Shown one piece after another: positions 55,807 through 64,000 of a stretch of DNA of 64,000 bases. Source of the DNA: Hamadaea sp. (GTDB lineage Bacteria; Actinomycetota; Actinomycetes; Mycobacteriales; Micromonosporaceae); the NCBI RefSeq assembly GCF_013362815.1, contig NZ_JABFVK010000001.1, positions 1-64,000 of the forward strand, read 5' to 3'. The notes below the pieces were generated by a model, which was not told where the DNA came from, ran no database searches, and worked only from the letters and a program-made list of their open reading frames with translations. Positions within the stretch are counted from its first letter, which is position 1, and each line of letters starts with the position of its first letter. The translations under genes were made by a program, and so were the position numbers.

Positions 55807-56943
55807 GTGACGCACGTAGCCGAGCGCCCAGCCACTGACGGCGCGGGCGGCCGTCAACTCTGGAATGCCGAGAACGGCACCGCTCGTAAGCGCCAGGCCA
55901 CCTATGCCGACGCCGGTGTCTCGATCCACGCCGGTGACCAGGCCGTGGAGCTGCTCAAGGCCAAGGTTCAACGGACCCACCGGCCTGAGGTGCTCGGCGG
56001 GCTGGGCGGTTTCTCCGGCCTGTTCAAGCTCGACGTCACGAAGTACAAGAAGCCGGTGCTCGCGTCCTCGACGGACGGCGTCGGCACCAAGCTCGTGATC
56101 GCGCAGCAGATGGACATCCACGACACGGTCGGCATCGACCTCGTGGCCATGGTCGTCGACGACCTCGTCGCCTGCGGCGCGGAACCGCTCTTCCTGCTCG
56201 ACTACATCGCCTGTGGCGAGGTCGTTCCCGACCGCGTCGCCGAGATCGGCGCGGGCATCGCCGACGGCTGCCGCACCGCGGGCTGCGCGCTGCTGGGCGG
56301 CGAGACGGCCGAGCATCCGGGCGTGATGAAGCCGCACGAGTACGACCTTTCCGCCAACGGCGTGGGCGTCGTGGAAGAGGACGACATCCTCAGCCGCGAA
56401 CGCGTGCAGCTGGGCGACGTGGTCATCGCGATGCGGTCGTCGGGCCTGCACTCCAACGGCTACTCGCTCGTCCGCCACGTCCTGATGGGACAGGGCCGGC
56501 TCCGGCTGAGCAGCGTCATCGAGGACCTCGGCGTGAACCACACGCTCGGCGAGGAGCTCCTCACCCCGACCAAGATCTACGCGCAGGACTGCTTGACGCT
56601 GATCGCCGAGTGCGAGGTGCACGCGCTGGCGCACGTCACCGGGGGCGGCATCCCCGGCAACCTCAATCGGGTGCTGCCGGACACGATGGACGCCGTGGTG
56701 GACCGCTCGACGTGGCGTCCGCAGCCCATCTTCGACCTCGTGCAGAGCCGGGGCCGGATCGACCTGCCCGAGATGGAGTCGACCTTCAATATGGGCGTCG
56801 GCATGTTCGCCGTGGTCGCGGCGAACGACGCAGATCGGGCGATGGCGCTGCTCACGGCGCGGGGCGTGGAGTCCTGGTCGGTCGGCGAGGTCGTCGAGGG
56901 CGAGGGCAACGTACGCATGATGGGCTCGCACACGCGCGGCTGA
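55807..56943 (+). CDS. purM: phosphoribosylformylglycinamidine cyclo-ligase
   Basis: AIR synthetase, fifth step of purine synthesis. The 378-residue product contains TYADAGVSIHAGDQAVELLK, LASSTDGVGTKLVIA, MVVDDLVACGAEPLFLLDYIACG, LLGGETAEHPGVM and HVTGGGIPGNLNRVLP. The GTG at 55807 follows AAAGGGGAG. The short N-terminal extension (about 18 residues) is common in actinobacteria. It lies 47 bases after purF. Confidence 0.96.
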   Translation: MTHVAERPATDGAGGRQLWNAENGTARKRQATYADAGVSIHAGDQAVELLKAKVQRTHRPEVLGGLGGFSGLFKLDVTKYKKPVLASSTDGVGTKLVIAQQMDIHDTVGIDLVAMVVDDLVACGAEPLFLLDYIACGEVVPDRVAEIGAGIADGCRTAGCALLGGETAEHPGVMKPHEYDLSANGVGVVEEDDILSRERVQLGDVVIAMRSSGLHSNGYSLVRHVLMGQGRLRLSSVIEDLGVNHTLGEELLTPTKIYAQDCLTLIAECEVHALAHVTGGGIPGNLNRVLPDTMDAVVDRSTWRPQPIFDLVQSRGRIDLPEMESTFNMGVGMFAVVAANDADRAMALLTARGVESWSVGEVVEGEGNVRMMGSHTRG

Positions 56944-57055
56944 CGTTTCATGCGGGCTGTCCGTGGTGGCGTGCGTACGCCAGACTAGGCCGGGGAGCCG
57001 CTTGGGCGAGCCGCCAGAAGTGCAGTCGGCAGCGGCGACCGCGGGGAGGTGGGCG

Positions 57056-58171
57056 ATGGCCTCCGTACACCGGTTCACCGGCATGCGGGGTATCGCCCCG
57101 GTGCCCTCGTACGTGATCCTCCAGCCGACGACGCTGTGCAACTTGGACTGCGCGTACTGCTATCTGCCGTGGCGCAAGGACGATCGGCGCATGGCTCCGG
57201 CCGTTGCCGAGGCGGTCGCGCAGACCGTCAACCGGTGGGCCGCCGAGGCCGGCCGCTTCTCGGTGGTCTGGCACGGCGGCGAACCCACTGCGACCGGCCG
57301 CGAACGCCTGGTCCAGCTCATGGCGCCGTTCCAGGGTGTCGAACATCATCTGCAGACCAACGCCACCCTGGTGGACGACGCCTGGTGCGACTTCTTCCAG
57401 GCGTACGACATCCACATCGGACTGAGTGTGGACGGCCCGCGGCACCTCACCGCACAGCGCGTCGACCGGGCCGGGCGAGAGGCGTACCAGCAGATCATGC
57501 GCGGAACAGACGCCTTGCGACGGCATGGCGTGCCGTTCGCGGCCCTGTGCGTGGTCTCGGACCCCAGCCCGGCGCTGGCCCGCGAGCTGTACCCGTTCTT
57601 CCGTGAGCTGGGCTGTTACGCCCTGGGCATCAACATCGAGGAGCGCGAGGGGGTCAATACCCGCAGCAACGCGCATGCGGAGGACGACGTCCGCGGTTTC
57701 TGGGCGGAGCTGACCGCGGCCTGGCTCGCCGATCCCGCCATCGAGCTGCGGGACGTCGAATTCGCCATCCGGTACGCCGGAGCGCTGCGCCGGGACGAGG
57801 CGGACACGGTCCTCCCGCGCCAAGTGGATCCGATCCCGACGATCGCCTACGACGGCGCGGTCGTGCTGGTCTCGCCGGAGCTGGCCGGCTTCAGCAGTCC
57901 GCAGTACGGCGATTTCAGCAGCGGCAACGTGACGAGTACGCCGCTGTCGCAGATCGTCGCGCAGGCGACCGAGTCCCGCTGGGTCAGCGAGTACCTTCGG
58001 GGCGTCGAGGCGTGCCGCGACAGTTGCGGCTACTTCGGCTTCTGTGGCGGCGGCCATGCCGCCAACCGATACTTCGAGCACGGCCGGTTCGACACGACCG
58101 TCACGGAGCACTGCCGCAACAGCAAGATCCGCCTGATGGAGGGAGTCCTGGACCATGCCGCACCCCACTGA
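57056..58171 (+). CDS. radical SAM/SPASM peptide maturase, cyclophane-forming type
   Basis: A 371-residue enzyme. The radical SAM cluster motif C28-x3-C32-x2-C35 (TLCNLDCAYCY) is followed by WHGGEPTATG and QTNATLVDD. The C-terminal SPASM-like domain has CRDSCGYFGFCGGGHAANRYFEHGRFDTTVTEHCR, the spacing of maturases that crosslink aromatic rings to beta-carbons in three-residue motifs. The ATG at 57056 follows GGGGAGG. Its last 17 bases overlap a 63-codon ORF that fits as its substrate. I think of the actinobacterial AmcB-type maturases, from memory only. Confidence 0.88.
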   Translation: MASVHRFTGMRGIAPVPSYVILQPTTLCNLDCAYCYLPWRKDDRRMAPAVAEAVAQTVNRWAAEAGRFSVVWHGGEPTATGRERLVQLMAPFQGVEHHLQTNATLVDDAWCDFFQAYDIHIGLSVDGPRHLTAQRVDRAGREAYQQIMRGTDALRRHGVPFAALCVVSDPSPALARELYPFFRELGCYALGINIEEREGVNTRSNAHAEDDVRGFWAELTAAWLADPAIELRDVEFAIRYAGALRRDEADTVLPRQVDPIPTIAYDGAVVLVSPELAGFSSPQYGDFSSGNVTSTPLSQIVAQATESRWVSEYLRGVEACRDSCGYFGFCGGGHAANRYFEHGRFDTTVTEHCRNSKIRLMEGVLDHAAPH

Positions 58172-58346
58172 GGCGCCCGACCTGGCCGACCGAGTACGCG
58201 CCGACGGCGTCTCCGCGCTGGTCGAGGCGGCCGAGGAGATCTGGACCGGACGCCGGAACAACCCGGACGCGCCAGTCGCCGGACCGCGCCCGTTCGAGGA
58301 CGCGTTCCCGACGTTCTACCAGTTCTCCAACAGTCCGCAGAGATAG
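58155..58346 (+). CDS. candidate precursor peptide of a cyclophane RiPP
   Basis: A 63-residue peptide. The acidic, helical leader (residues 1-40, ADRVRADGVSALVEAAEEIW) has no hydrophobic export signal. The C-terminal core (44-63) is GPRPFEDAFPTFYQFSNSPQR, which stacks aromatic three-residue motifs F47-E-D49, F51-P-T53, Y55-Q-F57 and F57-S-N59, the pattern used by triceptide maturases. It starts within the maturase gene behind GGAGGGAG (9-base spacing), so expression is coupled. No protease or transporter gene follows. Precursor status is inferred from size, position and motifs. Confidence 0.75.
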   Translation: MPHPTEAPDLADRVRADGVSALVEAAEEIWTGRRNNPDAPVAGPRPFEDAFPTFYQFSNSPQR

Positions 58347-58358
58347 CCGGGGCATAGT

Positions 58359-58404
58359 TGAAGGGAGCCCACACCGTCTATTGAGGACGGCCAGGCTCCC
58401 TTCA
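58359..58404. terminator. bidirectional terminator between the RiPP genes and bldC
   Basis: Perfect 11-base outer arms TGAAGGGAGCC (58359-58369) and complement (58394-58404), with CCGTC/GACGG nested inside. It lies 12 bases after the precursor stop and faces the convergent bldC gene. Confidence 0.75.
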
Positions 58405-58435
58405 GCAGGGGTGCTCGCCGGGGGACGGGCGGGTA

Positions 58436-58645
58436 TCAGTCGCCCTGGCGCTGCTGCGGGATCTGGCCCTGCAGAAGCGCGCGCACCTCCGACTCACGGT
58501 AACGGCGGTGTCCACCCAGAGTGCGGATGGCGCTGAGCTTGCCCGCCTTCGCCCACCGGGTCACCGTCTTGGGGTCGACACGGAACATCGACGCCACCTC
58601 GGCGGGGGTCAGCAGCGGCTCGGGTTCGTGCGTACGCGACGCCAT
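58436..58645 (-). CDS. bldC: BldC, MerR-like developmental regulator
   Basis: A 69-residue DNA-binding protein nearly identical to BldC in outline: LLTPAEVASMFRVDPKTVTRWAKAGKLSAIRTLGGHRRYRESEVRALL. In Streptomyces it binds head-to-tail on direct repeats and times the change from vegetative growth to sporulation. There is only the winged helix, no effector domain. ATG behind GGAGGAG. Confidence 0.95.
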   Translation of the reverse strand: MASRTHEPEPLLTPAEVASMFRVDPKTVTRWAKAGKLSAIRTLGGHRRYRESEVRALLQGQIPQQRQGD

Positions 58646-58951
58646 GGGTCACTCCTCCACAAGTACCTGTAAACGAGGGCCGGGGTCCCGCCGGCCGACG
58701 CGCCTCCCATAGTCCGGCTCGTCCACGATGTCCGACATGGGCCGAACGGGTGAAGGTCCGTAGATGGACGGATGATGAATCAATGATATTTCCGCAAAAA
58801 GCGGTACAAAATGCCCTCATGGGATGACGGCATAGGCCGGAATTGTGCTTACTTCGAGGCGTTTTTCAATCGGCACAGAGGCCTTCATTATCGGACAAAT
58901 TCGCCCGGTCGAGTACCGCCTAGCGTACTGACGAGTAATGCAAACGGATGA
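58646..58951. other. bldC upstream region
   Basis: No gene in 306 bases. The part from about 58760 to 58950 is clearly more AT-rich than the surroundings (for example ATGAATCAATGATATTT and CATTATCGGACAAATT). That suits a regulated bldC promoter and possible Lsr2 or BldD contact. I could not settle on a single promoter. Confidence 0.4.
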
Positions 58952-59791
58952 TCAGTTGTAGCGCTCCATGAGCTGAATCTCGCGCCACCGGTCAACCAGA
59001 CGTTCATAGTGATCCGTCGCGGCCTCACCGTCGCCGGTGTTCAACGCGGCGAGCCCGGCGGCGACCAGCCCCGGCGAATCGTCATCGGCCAGCGCCTGAT
59101 CGTTGAACAGGTGCACGAGACCGCCGTAGTCGAGTTCGACCATCGAGCCGGGGTGGAACTCCTCCAGCCAGCGGGTTCCCTCCGCCACCGACTCGGTGAT
59201 CGGGGCGTCTCCCATGGTCCGGCGCAGGATGGCCAGCCCCTGGTGGGCCCGGCGGCGCGCCTTGCCGATCTCGGTCCGGTAGCGCAGCATGCGGCGGCCC
59301 GGGTCGACGCTGATCTCCCGCTCGGCGAAGTCCACGAAGAGGAACCAGCGCAGCGGCACCCCCCACGTCGCGACGTGTTCGTGGACGCGGGGCAGCCCGT
59401 GGTCGAGCACCCGGGCGCCGCCCCGGAAATCGCTCACGACCGTCTGAGCGAGCCCGGCCAGGGCGGGCGGGACGAAGGCGTCGGCGAGCACGGCGGGTAC
59501 GCCGGCCCGAGCGGTGAGCGCGGCCTCCGCAACGCGTACGCGCAGATTCCAGGGGCAGATGAGGCTGCCCGCCTCGGTCGTCAGGACGTACGCCTCGTCC
59601 GGCAGGTCCGGCAGCCGCGACCAGCTCGCACCGAGCGCCTCGAGAACGGTGACACGCTGGCGACCAGGCCCCTCGGCCGGCCCGATGGCCCGCCCCTCGT
59701 CGAGGTAGCGACGCCAGAAGCGCTGACGATCCCGGTCGAACGCGGCCAACGGCTCATAGACGCGTAGGTACGCGGCGAACTGTGACGGCAC
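58952..59791 (-). CDS. conserved actinobacterial protein of unknown function
   Basis: A 279-residue soluble protein. The start FAAYLRVYEPLAAFDRDRQRFWRRYL and the later SRLPDLPDEAYVLTTEAGSLICPWNLRVRVAEAAL and WGVPLRWFLFVDFAERE are phrases I associate with an uncharacterised family encoded between bldC and valine dehydrogenase. No catalytic motif, signal or membrane segment is seen. The GTG at 59789-59791 has GGGAGG eight bases upstream. Confidence 0.75.
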   Translation of the reverse strand: MPSQFAAYLRVYEPLAAFDRDRQRFWRRYLDEGRAIGPAEGPGRQRVTVLEALGASWSRLPDLPDEAYVLTTEAGSLICPWNLRVRVAEAALTARAGVPAVLADAFVPPALAGLAQTVVSDFRGGARVLDHGLPRVHEHVATWGVPLRWFLFVDFAEREISVDPGRRMLRYRTEIGKARRRAHQGLAILRRTMGDAPITESVAEGTRWLEEFHPGSMVELDYGGLVHLFNDQALADDDSPGLVAAGLAALNTGDGEAATDHYERLVDRWREIQLMERYN

Positions 59792-59997
59792 GTGGCGATC
59801 CTCCCACGCTCCAGGGCCTTCCCGCACGCACACGAGGCGCTCGCCGCCCCGAGCAGGCCGCTGTCTCGCCGTGTGGTCGCGGCCACCGCCGCCACCTGGG
59901 ACTCCAGTAGGCTCCGAAGGGAGACCTCGCGCCACCCCATGCGGGGTCCCGCGGCCCGCGCCCCACAACGGCGCGACAGACTCAACGAGGAGTTCTC

Positions 59998-61068
59998 ATG
60001 GGCGTCTTCAGCGCCGACACCGGTCACGAACAGGTCGTCTTCTGCCAAGATCGGGCCAGTGGCCTCAAAGCGATCATCGGCGTCTATTCCACCGCGCTCG
60101 GCCCCGCCCTCGGTGGCACGCGCTTCTACCCGTACGCCTCCGAGGAGGAGGCTCTGCACGACGTGCTGGAGTTGTCGCGCGGGATGGCGTACAAGAACGC
60201 CCTCGCGGGGCTGGACCTCGGCGGCGGCAAGGCCGTCATCTGGGGTGACCCGGTGCGGGACAAGACCGAGGCGCTGCTTCGGGCGTACGGCCGGTTCGTC
60301 CAGTCGCTCAACGGCCGCTACTGGACCGCTTGCGACGTCGGCACCTACGTCCAGGACATGGACGTGGTGTCCCGGGAGACCCGGTTCGTGACCGGCCGTA
60401 GCGTGGAACACGGCGGCGCGGGCGACTCTTCCATCCTCACCGCCTGGGGCGTCTTCCAGGGCATGCGCGCCGCGGCCGAGCACCGCTGGGGCTCGCCGTC
60501 GCTGCGCGGCCGCCGGGTCGGCATCGCCGGCCTGGGCAAGGTCGGCAAGTACCTCGCCGGCCATCTGCTCGAGGACGGCGCGGAGGTCGTCGCGACCGAC
60601 CCGAGCGAGGCCGCCATCGCGTGGGCCCGCCAGACCCACCCGCAGATCACTCTCGTGGGCGACGTCCAGGAGCTCATCACCAGCGACATCGAGGTGTACG
60701 CACCCTGCGCCCTCGGCGGGGCGCTCAACGACGACAGCGTTCCCGTGCTGCGGGCGCAGATCGTCGCCGGGGCGGCCAACAACCAACTGGCCCACCCGGG
60801 GGTGGAGAAGCTGCTGGCCGAGCGCGGCATCCTCTACGCGCCGGACTACGTCGTCAACGCCGGCGGCGTGATCCAGGTGGCCGACGAGATCGAGGGCTTC
60901 AACTTCGACCGCGCCAAGCTGCGGGCGACCAAGATCTACACGACCACGAAGCAGATCCTCGAACTCGCCGACGCCGAAGGTGTGTCTCCCGCCACCGCGG
61001 CCGACCGCCTCGCGGAGCGGCGGATGGCCGAAGTCGGCCGGCTGCAGACGATCCGCCTGCCGCGCTGA
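59998..61068 (+). CDS. vdh: valine (branched-chain amino acid) dehydrogenase
   Basis: NAD-dependent oxidative deaminase of the Glu/Leu/Phe/Val family, feeding branched-chain keto acids into catabolism and acyl-CoA starter units. The 356-residue product has glycine-rich [15 protein letters not shown], the catalytic lysines in [20 protein letters not shown], and the Rossmann [27 protein letters not shown]. The ATG follows GAGGAG. Neighbourhood with bldC and purFM matches Streptomyces vdh. Confidence 0.9.
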   Translation: MGVFSADTGHEQVVFCQDRASGLKAIIGVYSTALGPALGGTRFYPYASEEEALHDVLELSRGMAYKNALAGLDLGGGKAVIWGDPVRDKTEALLRAYGRFVQSLNGRYWTACDVGTYVQDMDVVSRETRFVTGRSVEHGGAGDSSILTAWGVFQGMRAAAEHRWGSPSLRGRRVGIAGLGKVGKYLAGHLLEDGAEVVATDPSEAAIAWARQTHPQITLVGDVQELITSDIEVYAPCALGGALNDDSVPVLRAQIVAGAANNQLAHPGVEKLLAERGILYAPDYVVNAGGVIQVADEIEGFNFDRAKLRATKIYTTTKQILELADAEGVSPATAADRLAERRMAEVGRLQTIRLPR

Positions 61069-61084
61069 AATGCTCTGAAAGGGC

Positions 61085-61137
61085 CGGTCGCGACCCGCGT
61101 GAGCGCTCCGGGTGGCGCGTTCCGCGGGTCACGACCG
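61085..61137 (+). terminator. terminator hairpin after vdh
   Basis: 15-base arms CGGTCGCGACCCGCG (61085-61099) and 61123-61137 pair at 14 positions around a 23-base loop, 16 bases after the vdh stop. Confidence 0.65.
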
Positions 61138-61321
61138 AATCCGCAACGAACCCCTTACCGTCGCAAATCAGACAGTTTGCGCGCGGCACGGCAACATGGA
61201 GTGGAGCCCGAGGTGCCGAAGTCGGCGACGACTGTGTACCGTATGAGCCACGAGAGATGCCTGACGTCATCGGGGCCCGCCTTCGGGCTGCCCCGACATT
61301 CATGTGCGAGGGGGTCGGTCC

Positions 61322-61546
61322 ATGGGACGCGGCCGAGCTAAGGCCAAGCAGACTAAGGTGGCCAGGGAGTTGAAGTACCACTCCCCGAACACCGACCTCG
61401 CGGCGTTGCAGCGAGAACTCGGTGGAGCCGCCGCCGCGAAGTCTGATGAGCAGCTCGACGACGAGTACGACGAGTACGACGCCGACGATGATGACTCTGA
61501 AGACGCGGACGACGACCCCAACTGGGCGATACGGCGTTCCCGGTAA
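61322..61546 (+). CDS. DUF3073 small protein
   Basis: A 74-residue protein with a basic start GRGRAKAKQTKVARELKYHSPNTDLAALQREL and a very acidic tail (DDEYDEYDADDDDSEDADDD), the DUF3073 pattern widespread in actinobacteria. Function unknown; the charge split suggests nucleic-acid or ribosome contact. ATG 61322 lies behind GAGGGGG. Confidence 0.88.
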   Translation: MGRGRAKAKQTKVARELKYHSPNTDLAALQRELGGAAAAKSDEQLDDEYDEYDADDDDSEDADDDPNWAIRRSR

Positions 61547-61553
61547 CGCCGTC

Positions 61554-61615
61554 GAAGATCGCTATCCAGCAGGCCCGCGCGACTTGAGCGCGCCTCCTGT
61601 GGGGTAGCGATCTTC
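61554..61615. repeat. GATC-type intergenic hairpin 9
   Basis: Outer arms GAAGATCGCTA (61554-61564) and complement (61605-61615) are perfect, and an inner CGCGC/GCGCG pair supports the fold. It starts 7 bases after the DUF3073 stop. Confidence 0.7.
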
Positions 61616-61704
61616 ACGTGCCACCACAACGGTGTGGGGCCGCCTGGACGCCGATCTGTCGTGGGTGTGGTGCGTTTTGCGCCCAGCGCCTAGCCTGATG
61701 CCTC

Positions 61705-61908
61705 ATGAGTGACATTGAGACTCGCGGCGACGAGGAAAACACGCTGGTCACCTTTGACACCGACGGCGACGGCAAGACCGACGTGTGGGTCAAGGACACC
61801 GACGGCGACGGCGTTTCCGACCTGGTGGAACTCGATCACAACCATGACGGTGTGGTCGACGTGACGCTGGTCGACCTCGATCAGGACGGCAAGCCCGACA
61901 ACGTCTGA
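61705..61908 (+). CDS. 67-residue protein of four calcium-loop-like repeats
   Basis: After a short start (MSDIETRGDEENTLVTF) almost the whole protein is four DxDxDG-type loops: DTDGDGKTDVW, DTDGDGVSDLVEL, DHNHDGVVDVTL and DLDQDGKPDNV. The spacing is 13-15 residues, like thrombospondin type 3 or dockerin/EF-hand-like calcium loops. There is no signal peptide or membrane helix, so it is cytoplasmic unless exported unusually. It stands alone between hairpin 9 and prsW. Calcium binding is inferred from the loops. Confidence 0.7.
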   Translation: MSDIETRGDEENTLVTFDTDGDGKTDVWVKDTDGDGVSDLVELDHNHDGVVDVTLVDLDQDGKPDNV

Positions 61909-61918
61909 ACGTCGCCGG

Positions 61919-63214
61919 TCAGCCGCCGCCCAGCGCGCGGAACGCCGACATCAGCAACAGCACCACCAGCACCGCCGCGAGCATCCACCAGAGCCAGCGG
62001 CGGTGTTTGTGCGTACCCGGCAGGGCCTCGTCGATGCCGAGCTGAGCCAGCTTGTGCCGGGCTTCCAGCACGCTCTCCCGCGCCTTGGCCACGACTGGAT
62101 CGGCGTGCGGTGCGCCATGGGCCGTCCGAGCCCGGGCCAGTTCGACGGCGTACCGGCATTGCGCACGCTGCAACGTGCGGACCGCGCGTTCCCCCTTGCC
62201 CCCCGCCACCTTCTTGGCCTGGTGCCGGGCCCGAGCCCGTAGGTGAGCCTCGGCCAGCGTGCCCACCTCGCCCTCGGTCGCGATGTGTGGATCGCCGACC
62301 GCGCCGAGTTCGGCCAGGTAGAACCGCGCCTCCCGGGATCGCGCGAGCCACGCCAGGCTGAGCACCAGGACCAGCGCGGGAATGCCCTTGATCAGCAACC
62401 CGAGCAGGATGCCGCCGGCCCCGCCGCCCACACCGTCCGCGAGCAGCGGCGAGTTCCAGAGGAAATGCAGAAGCCAGGCCCCGCCGAAGCCCACCAAGGC
62501 GCCCGCGAGCCGGTTCAGCAGCGAGCGCTCCGGATGGACCAGGAAGTACGCGATACCGCCGCCGACCAGTGCGGAGAAGATCGTGTGACTCCACAGCCCG
62601 GCCAGGAACCCGCGAAGGAAGACGGTGGAGATGACCGGGCCGATCTCGTCACCCTGACCGGCCACGGCGACCGCGTTGACCGCGTAGATGATGTCCTCGA
62701 CTATCTGGAAGCCCAGTCCGACGAGCGCGCCGTAGACCATGCCGTCCAGGACGCTGTTGATCTGCGCCCGCGCGATCAACACCAGGACGATGACGCCGAG
62801 GCCCTTGAGCAGCTCCTCGACGGTCGGCCCGGCGATGGCCGAACCCCAGGCGGCGGCGAACTCGGGGGAGATGAGCTTGGCCAGGAGGTCGTGCACCGCC
62901 CGGTTGCCCGGGATGGCGACGATCGGCGCGACCGCCGCACCCCAGGCGAACGCGGTCGCGAGCAGCAGCCAGGGCTCCCGTTCGAGGAAGTCCAGGGACG
63001 CGATGAACAGCCAGAACGGCACGGCGTACAGGCCGAACAGGACGATCGCCGTCAGGGTGGCCGTCGGCCATTTCCCGTACGCCGTCTCGAAGATCCCGAG
63101 CAGTCGGAGACCACAGACCAACAGGAGGCCGGCGAGCAGCCAGAACGCCGGCATCTGCAGCGAGCGTACGGCGCGGGCGGTCCGTGGCGTGGGACGGACG
63201 GAGGCGGTGGACAT
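61919..63214 (-). CDS. PrsW-family intramembrane metalloprotease
   Basis: A 431-residue membrane protein with about eight to nine helices and the PrsW/CAAX-like active site: E133-E134 in GPTVEELLKG, E173 in FQIVEDIIY, H210 in LWSHTIFS and H250 in WLLHFLWN. A soluble, basic C-terminal region (about 300-405) precedes a final helix. In Bacillus PrsW starts cleavage of an anti-sigma factor; the substrate here is not known. Confidence 0.88.
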   Translation of the reverse strand: MSTASVRPTPRTARAVRSLQMPAFWLLAGLLLVCGLRLLGIFETAYGKWPTATLTAIVLFGLYAVPFWLFIASLDFLEREPWLLLATAFAWGAAVAPIVAIPGNRAVHDLLAKLISPEFAAAWGSAIAGPTVEELLKGLGVIVLVLIARAQINSVLDGMVYGALVGLGFQIVEDIIYAVNAVAVAGQGDEIGPVISTVFLRGFLAGLWSHTIFSALVGGGIAYFLVHPERSLLNRLAGALVGFGGAWLLHFLWNSPLLADGVGGGAGGILLGLLIKGIPALVLVLSLAWLARSREARFYLAELGAVGDPHIATEGEVGTLAEAHLRARARHQAKKVAGGKGERAVRTLQRAQCRYAVELARARTAHGAPHADPVVAKARESVLEARHKLAQLGIDEALPGTHKHRRWLWWMLAAVLVVLLLMSAFRALGGG

Positions 63215-63221
63215 CGGCGGC

Positions 63222-63776
63222 CTACCTCTGCTCGATCGACGCGATGCTCGCCTCGATGCCCGTCATGAGAGTGGCCAGCTCCGGTTCGGCTCCGCTGACC
63301 GTCACCTCGATCGACCGCCCGCCACTCAGGAAGACGGCGTACCGGCCGAGGCGTCCGGGTGCGCTGTAGGACCCCTGTACGCCGGTCAGCCCGCCCTCGG
63401 TGGTCATCGGGTCCTCGGCTCCGGTCACTTGGTAGCCGCGCGTACCGGTGATCTTGGCGCGCAGTTTCGCCGCCGCCGCGCTCAGGTCACCTGTGAACGG
63501 CGCAACCACGATGACGTAGCGAACCGGGCCGATCAGGAACAGCGCCGTGCCCCGGTCAGCGCCGGGCCGGGTGTTCGTGAGGTCGAGTTCGGCCTGCTCA
63601 GGCGGGATGACCACGACGCCCCCGCCGACGGCGTACGCGCGCCCGCCGACCGTCGAAGCACCCGCCGGGACTCGGCGGTTGATCGCGGGCAGACCCCAGG
63701 CCACGAAGAGGATCACGACCAGCACGGCCACGCTGCTGGCGAGATTGCGCAGCAGGCGGGTCCCCGCGGTCGACAT
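63222..63776 (-). CDS. single-pass membrane protein, function unknown
   Basis: A 184-residue protein with one N-terminal helix (LASSVAVLVVILFVAWGLPAI, residues 11-31) and a mainly beta outer domain (PPEQAELDLTNTRPGADRGTALFLIGPVRYVIVVAPF, AGSIEVTVSGAEPEL-like end). It lies 7 bases upstream of prsW in the same direction, so co-transcription and a shared role at the membrane are plausible. I recognise no family. Confidence 0.7.
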   Translation of the reverse strand: MSTAGTRLLRNLASSVAVLVVILFVAWGLPAINRRVPAGASTVGGRAYAVGGGVVVIPPEQAELDLTNTRPGADRGTALFLIGPVRYVIVVAPFTGDLSAAAAKLRAKITGTRGYQVTGAEDPMTTEGGLTGVQGSYSAPGRLGRYAVFLSGGRSIEVTVSGAEPELATLMTGIEASIASIEQR

Positions 63777-63876
63777 GATCCGAAAGTAACGTGAGGGACC
63801 CCAGCGTGTCCGACTTATGCGTTCTTTCGGGCGACGCCCCTCATCAGCCGGCGGCGCGCTTCATCCGGCCGTGCGC

Positions 63877-64000
63877 TCAGCCGGCGGTACGCGGGTCCAC
63901 ACCGGCCGCGGCGAGCTCGAGCAACGCGTAGGTCGACTCGGTCAGCCCGATGATGAGCACGCCTTCCGGGCCGAACTCCTTCACCTGGGCCGCCTGGTCC
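63877..64000 (-). CDS. 3' end of a gene running off the window
   Basis: The minus strand is open from the right edge to a TGA at 63877-63879, giving a 40-residue C-terminus that includes VKEFGPEGVLIIGLTESTYALLELAAAGVD. Codon use is typical of the neighbours. Too little is visible to name the product. Confidence 0.55.
   Translation of the reverse strand, partial: DQAAQVKEFGPEGVLIIGLTESTYALLELAAAGVDPRTAG

Overview
This window comes from a high-GC actinomycete chromosome, most likely Micromonosporaceae or a close relative. I base that on GC-rich codon use, a very high density of the word GTACGC, and gene order; no database search was possible. Two stretches match gene orders I know. Positions 3956-13479 (ispF, ispD, carD, an LpqE-like lipoprotein, radA, disA, an Rv3587c-like protein, then mutY) parallel Mycobacterium tuberculosis Rv3581c-Rv3589, and clpC, lsr2, coaX, panD, panC and a DUF2520 protein follow as in Rv3596c-Rv3603c. 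Positions 53614-61068 (purF, purM, a radical SAM gene, bldC, valine dehydrogenase) parallel the Streptomyces purF-purM-vdh-bldC neighbourhood.

Layout. 1-430: tandem rRNA promoters and the 16S leader, read leftwards out of the window. 428-3715: tyrosine/homogentisate catabolism (fahA and a companion gene divergent from hmgA). 3956-5680: isoprenoid genes ispD and ispF behind carD. 5985-8061: membrane proteins and a lipoprotein. 8176-10713: radA and disA. 10718-14466: def, an ACT-domain protein, mutY, a polysaccharide deacetylase. 14664-17846: clpC and lsr2. 18536-21866: NAD and CoA genes coaX, nadC, nadB. 21935-25012: a septum-formation lipoprotein and a TetR-controlled efflux pump. 25186-27319: pantothenate genes. 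27579-31025: the phenylacetyl-CoA epoxidase operon paaABCDE. 31233-34883: two tandem SxxK hydrolases and an FG-GAP protein. 34979-39120: mqnA and an ArsR-controlled pair of MFS pumps. 39274-46012: a HelD helicase, a cobalamin-riboswitch-controlled B12 ABC importer, and mqnE. 46166-53472: NlpC/P60 hydrolase, PatB lyase, DEAD-box helicase, an AbiEi/DUF559 protein and a large surface protein with a Gly/Tyr/Gln-rich tail. 53614-61546: sterol-carrier-like protein, purF, purM, a radical SAM/SPASM maturase with its own small precursor peptide, bldC, vdh, DUF3073. 61705-64000: a tiny four-loop calcium-binding-like protein, PrsW, a membrane protein, and the 3' end of one more gene.

Two things stand out. 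First, the radical SAM/SPASM gene at 57056-58171 overlaps a 63-residue ORF whose C-terminus is a run of aromatic three-residue motifs. It looks like a self-contained cyclophane (triceptide-type) RiPP system. Second, at least nine long inverted repeats, each with a GATC near the outer end of both arms, sit at gene 3' ends. Several share sequence with each other, and in two of them the arm itself supplies the stop codon of the neighbouring gene. A separate palindrome family (arms CGCGTTATCC / GGATAACGCG) occupies two convergent intergenic gaps.

Menaquinone is probably made by the futalosine route (mqnA and mqnE present). Aromatic catabolism has two branches here, homogentisate and phenylacetate. 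No tRNA, CRISPR array, transposase or phage gene was seen.
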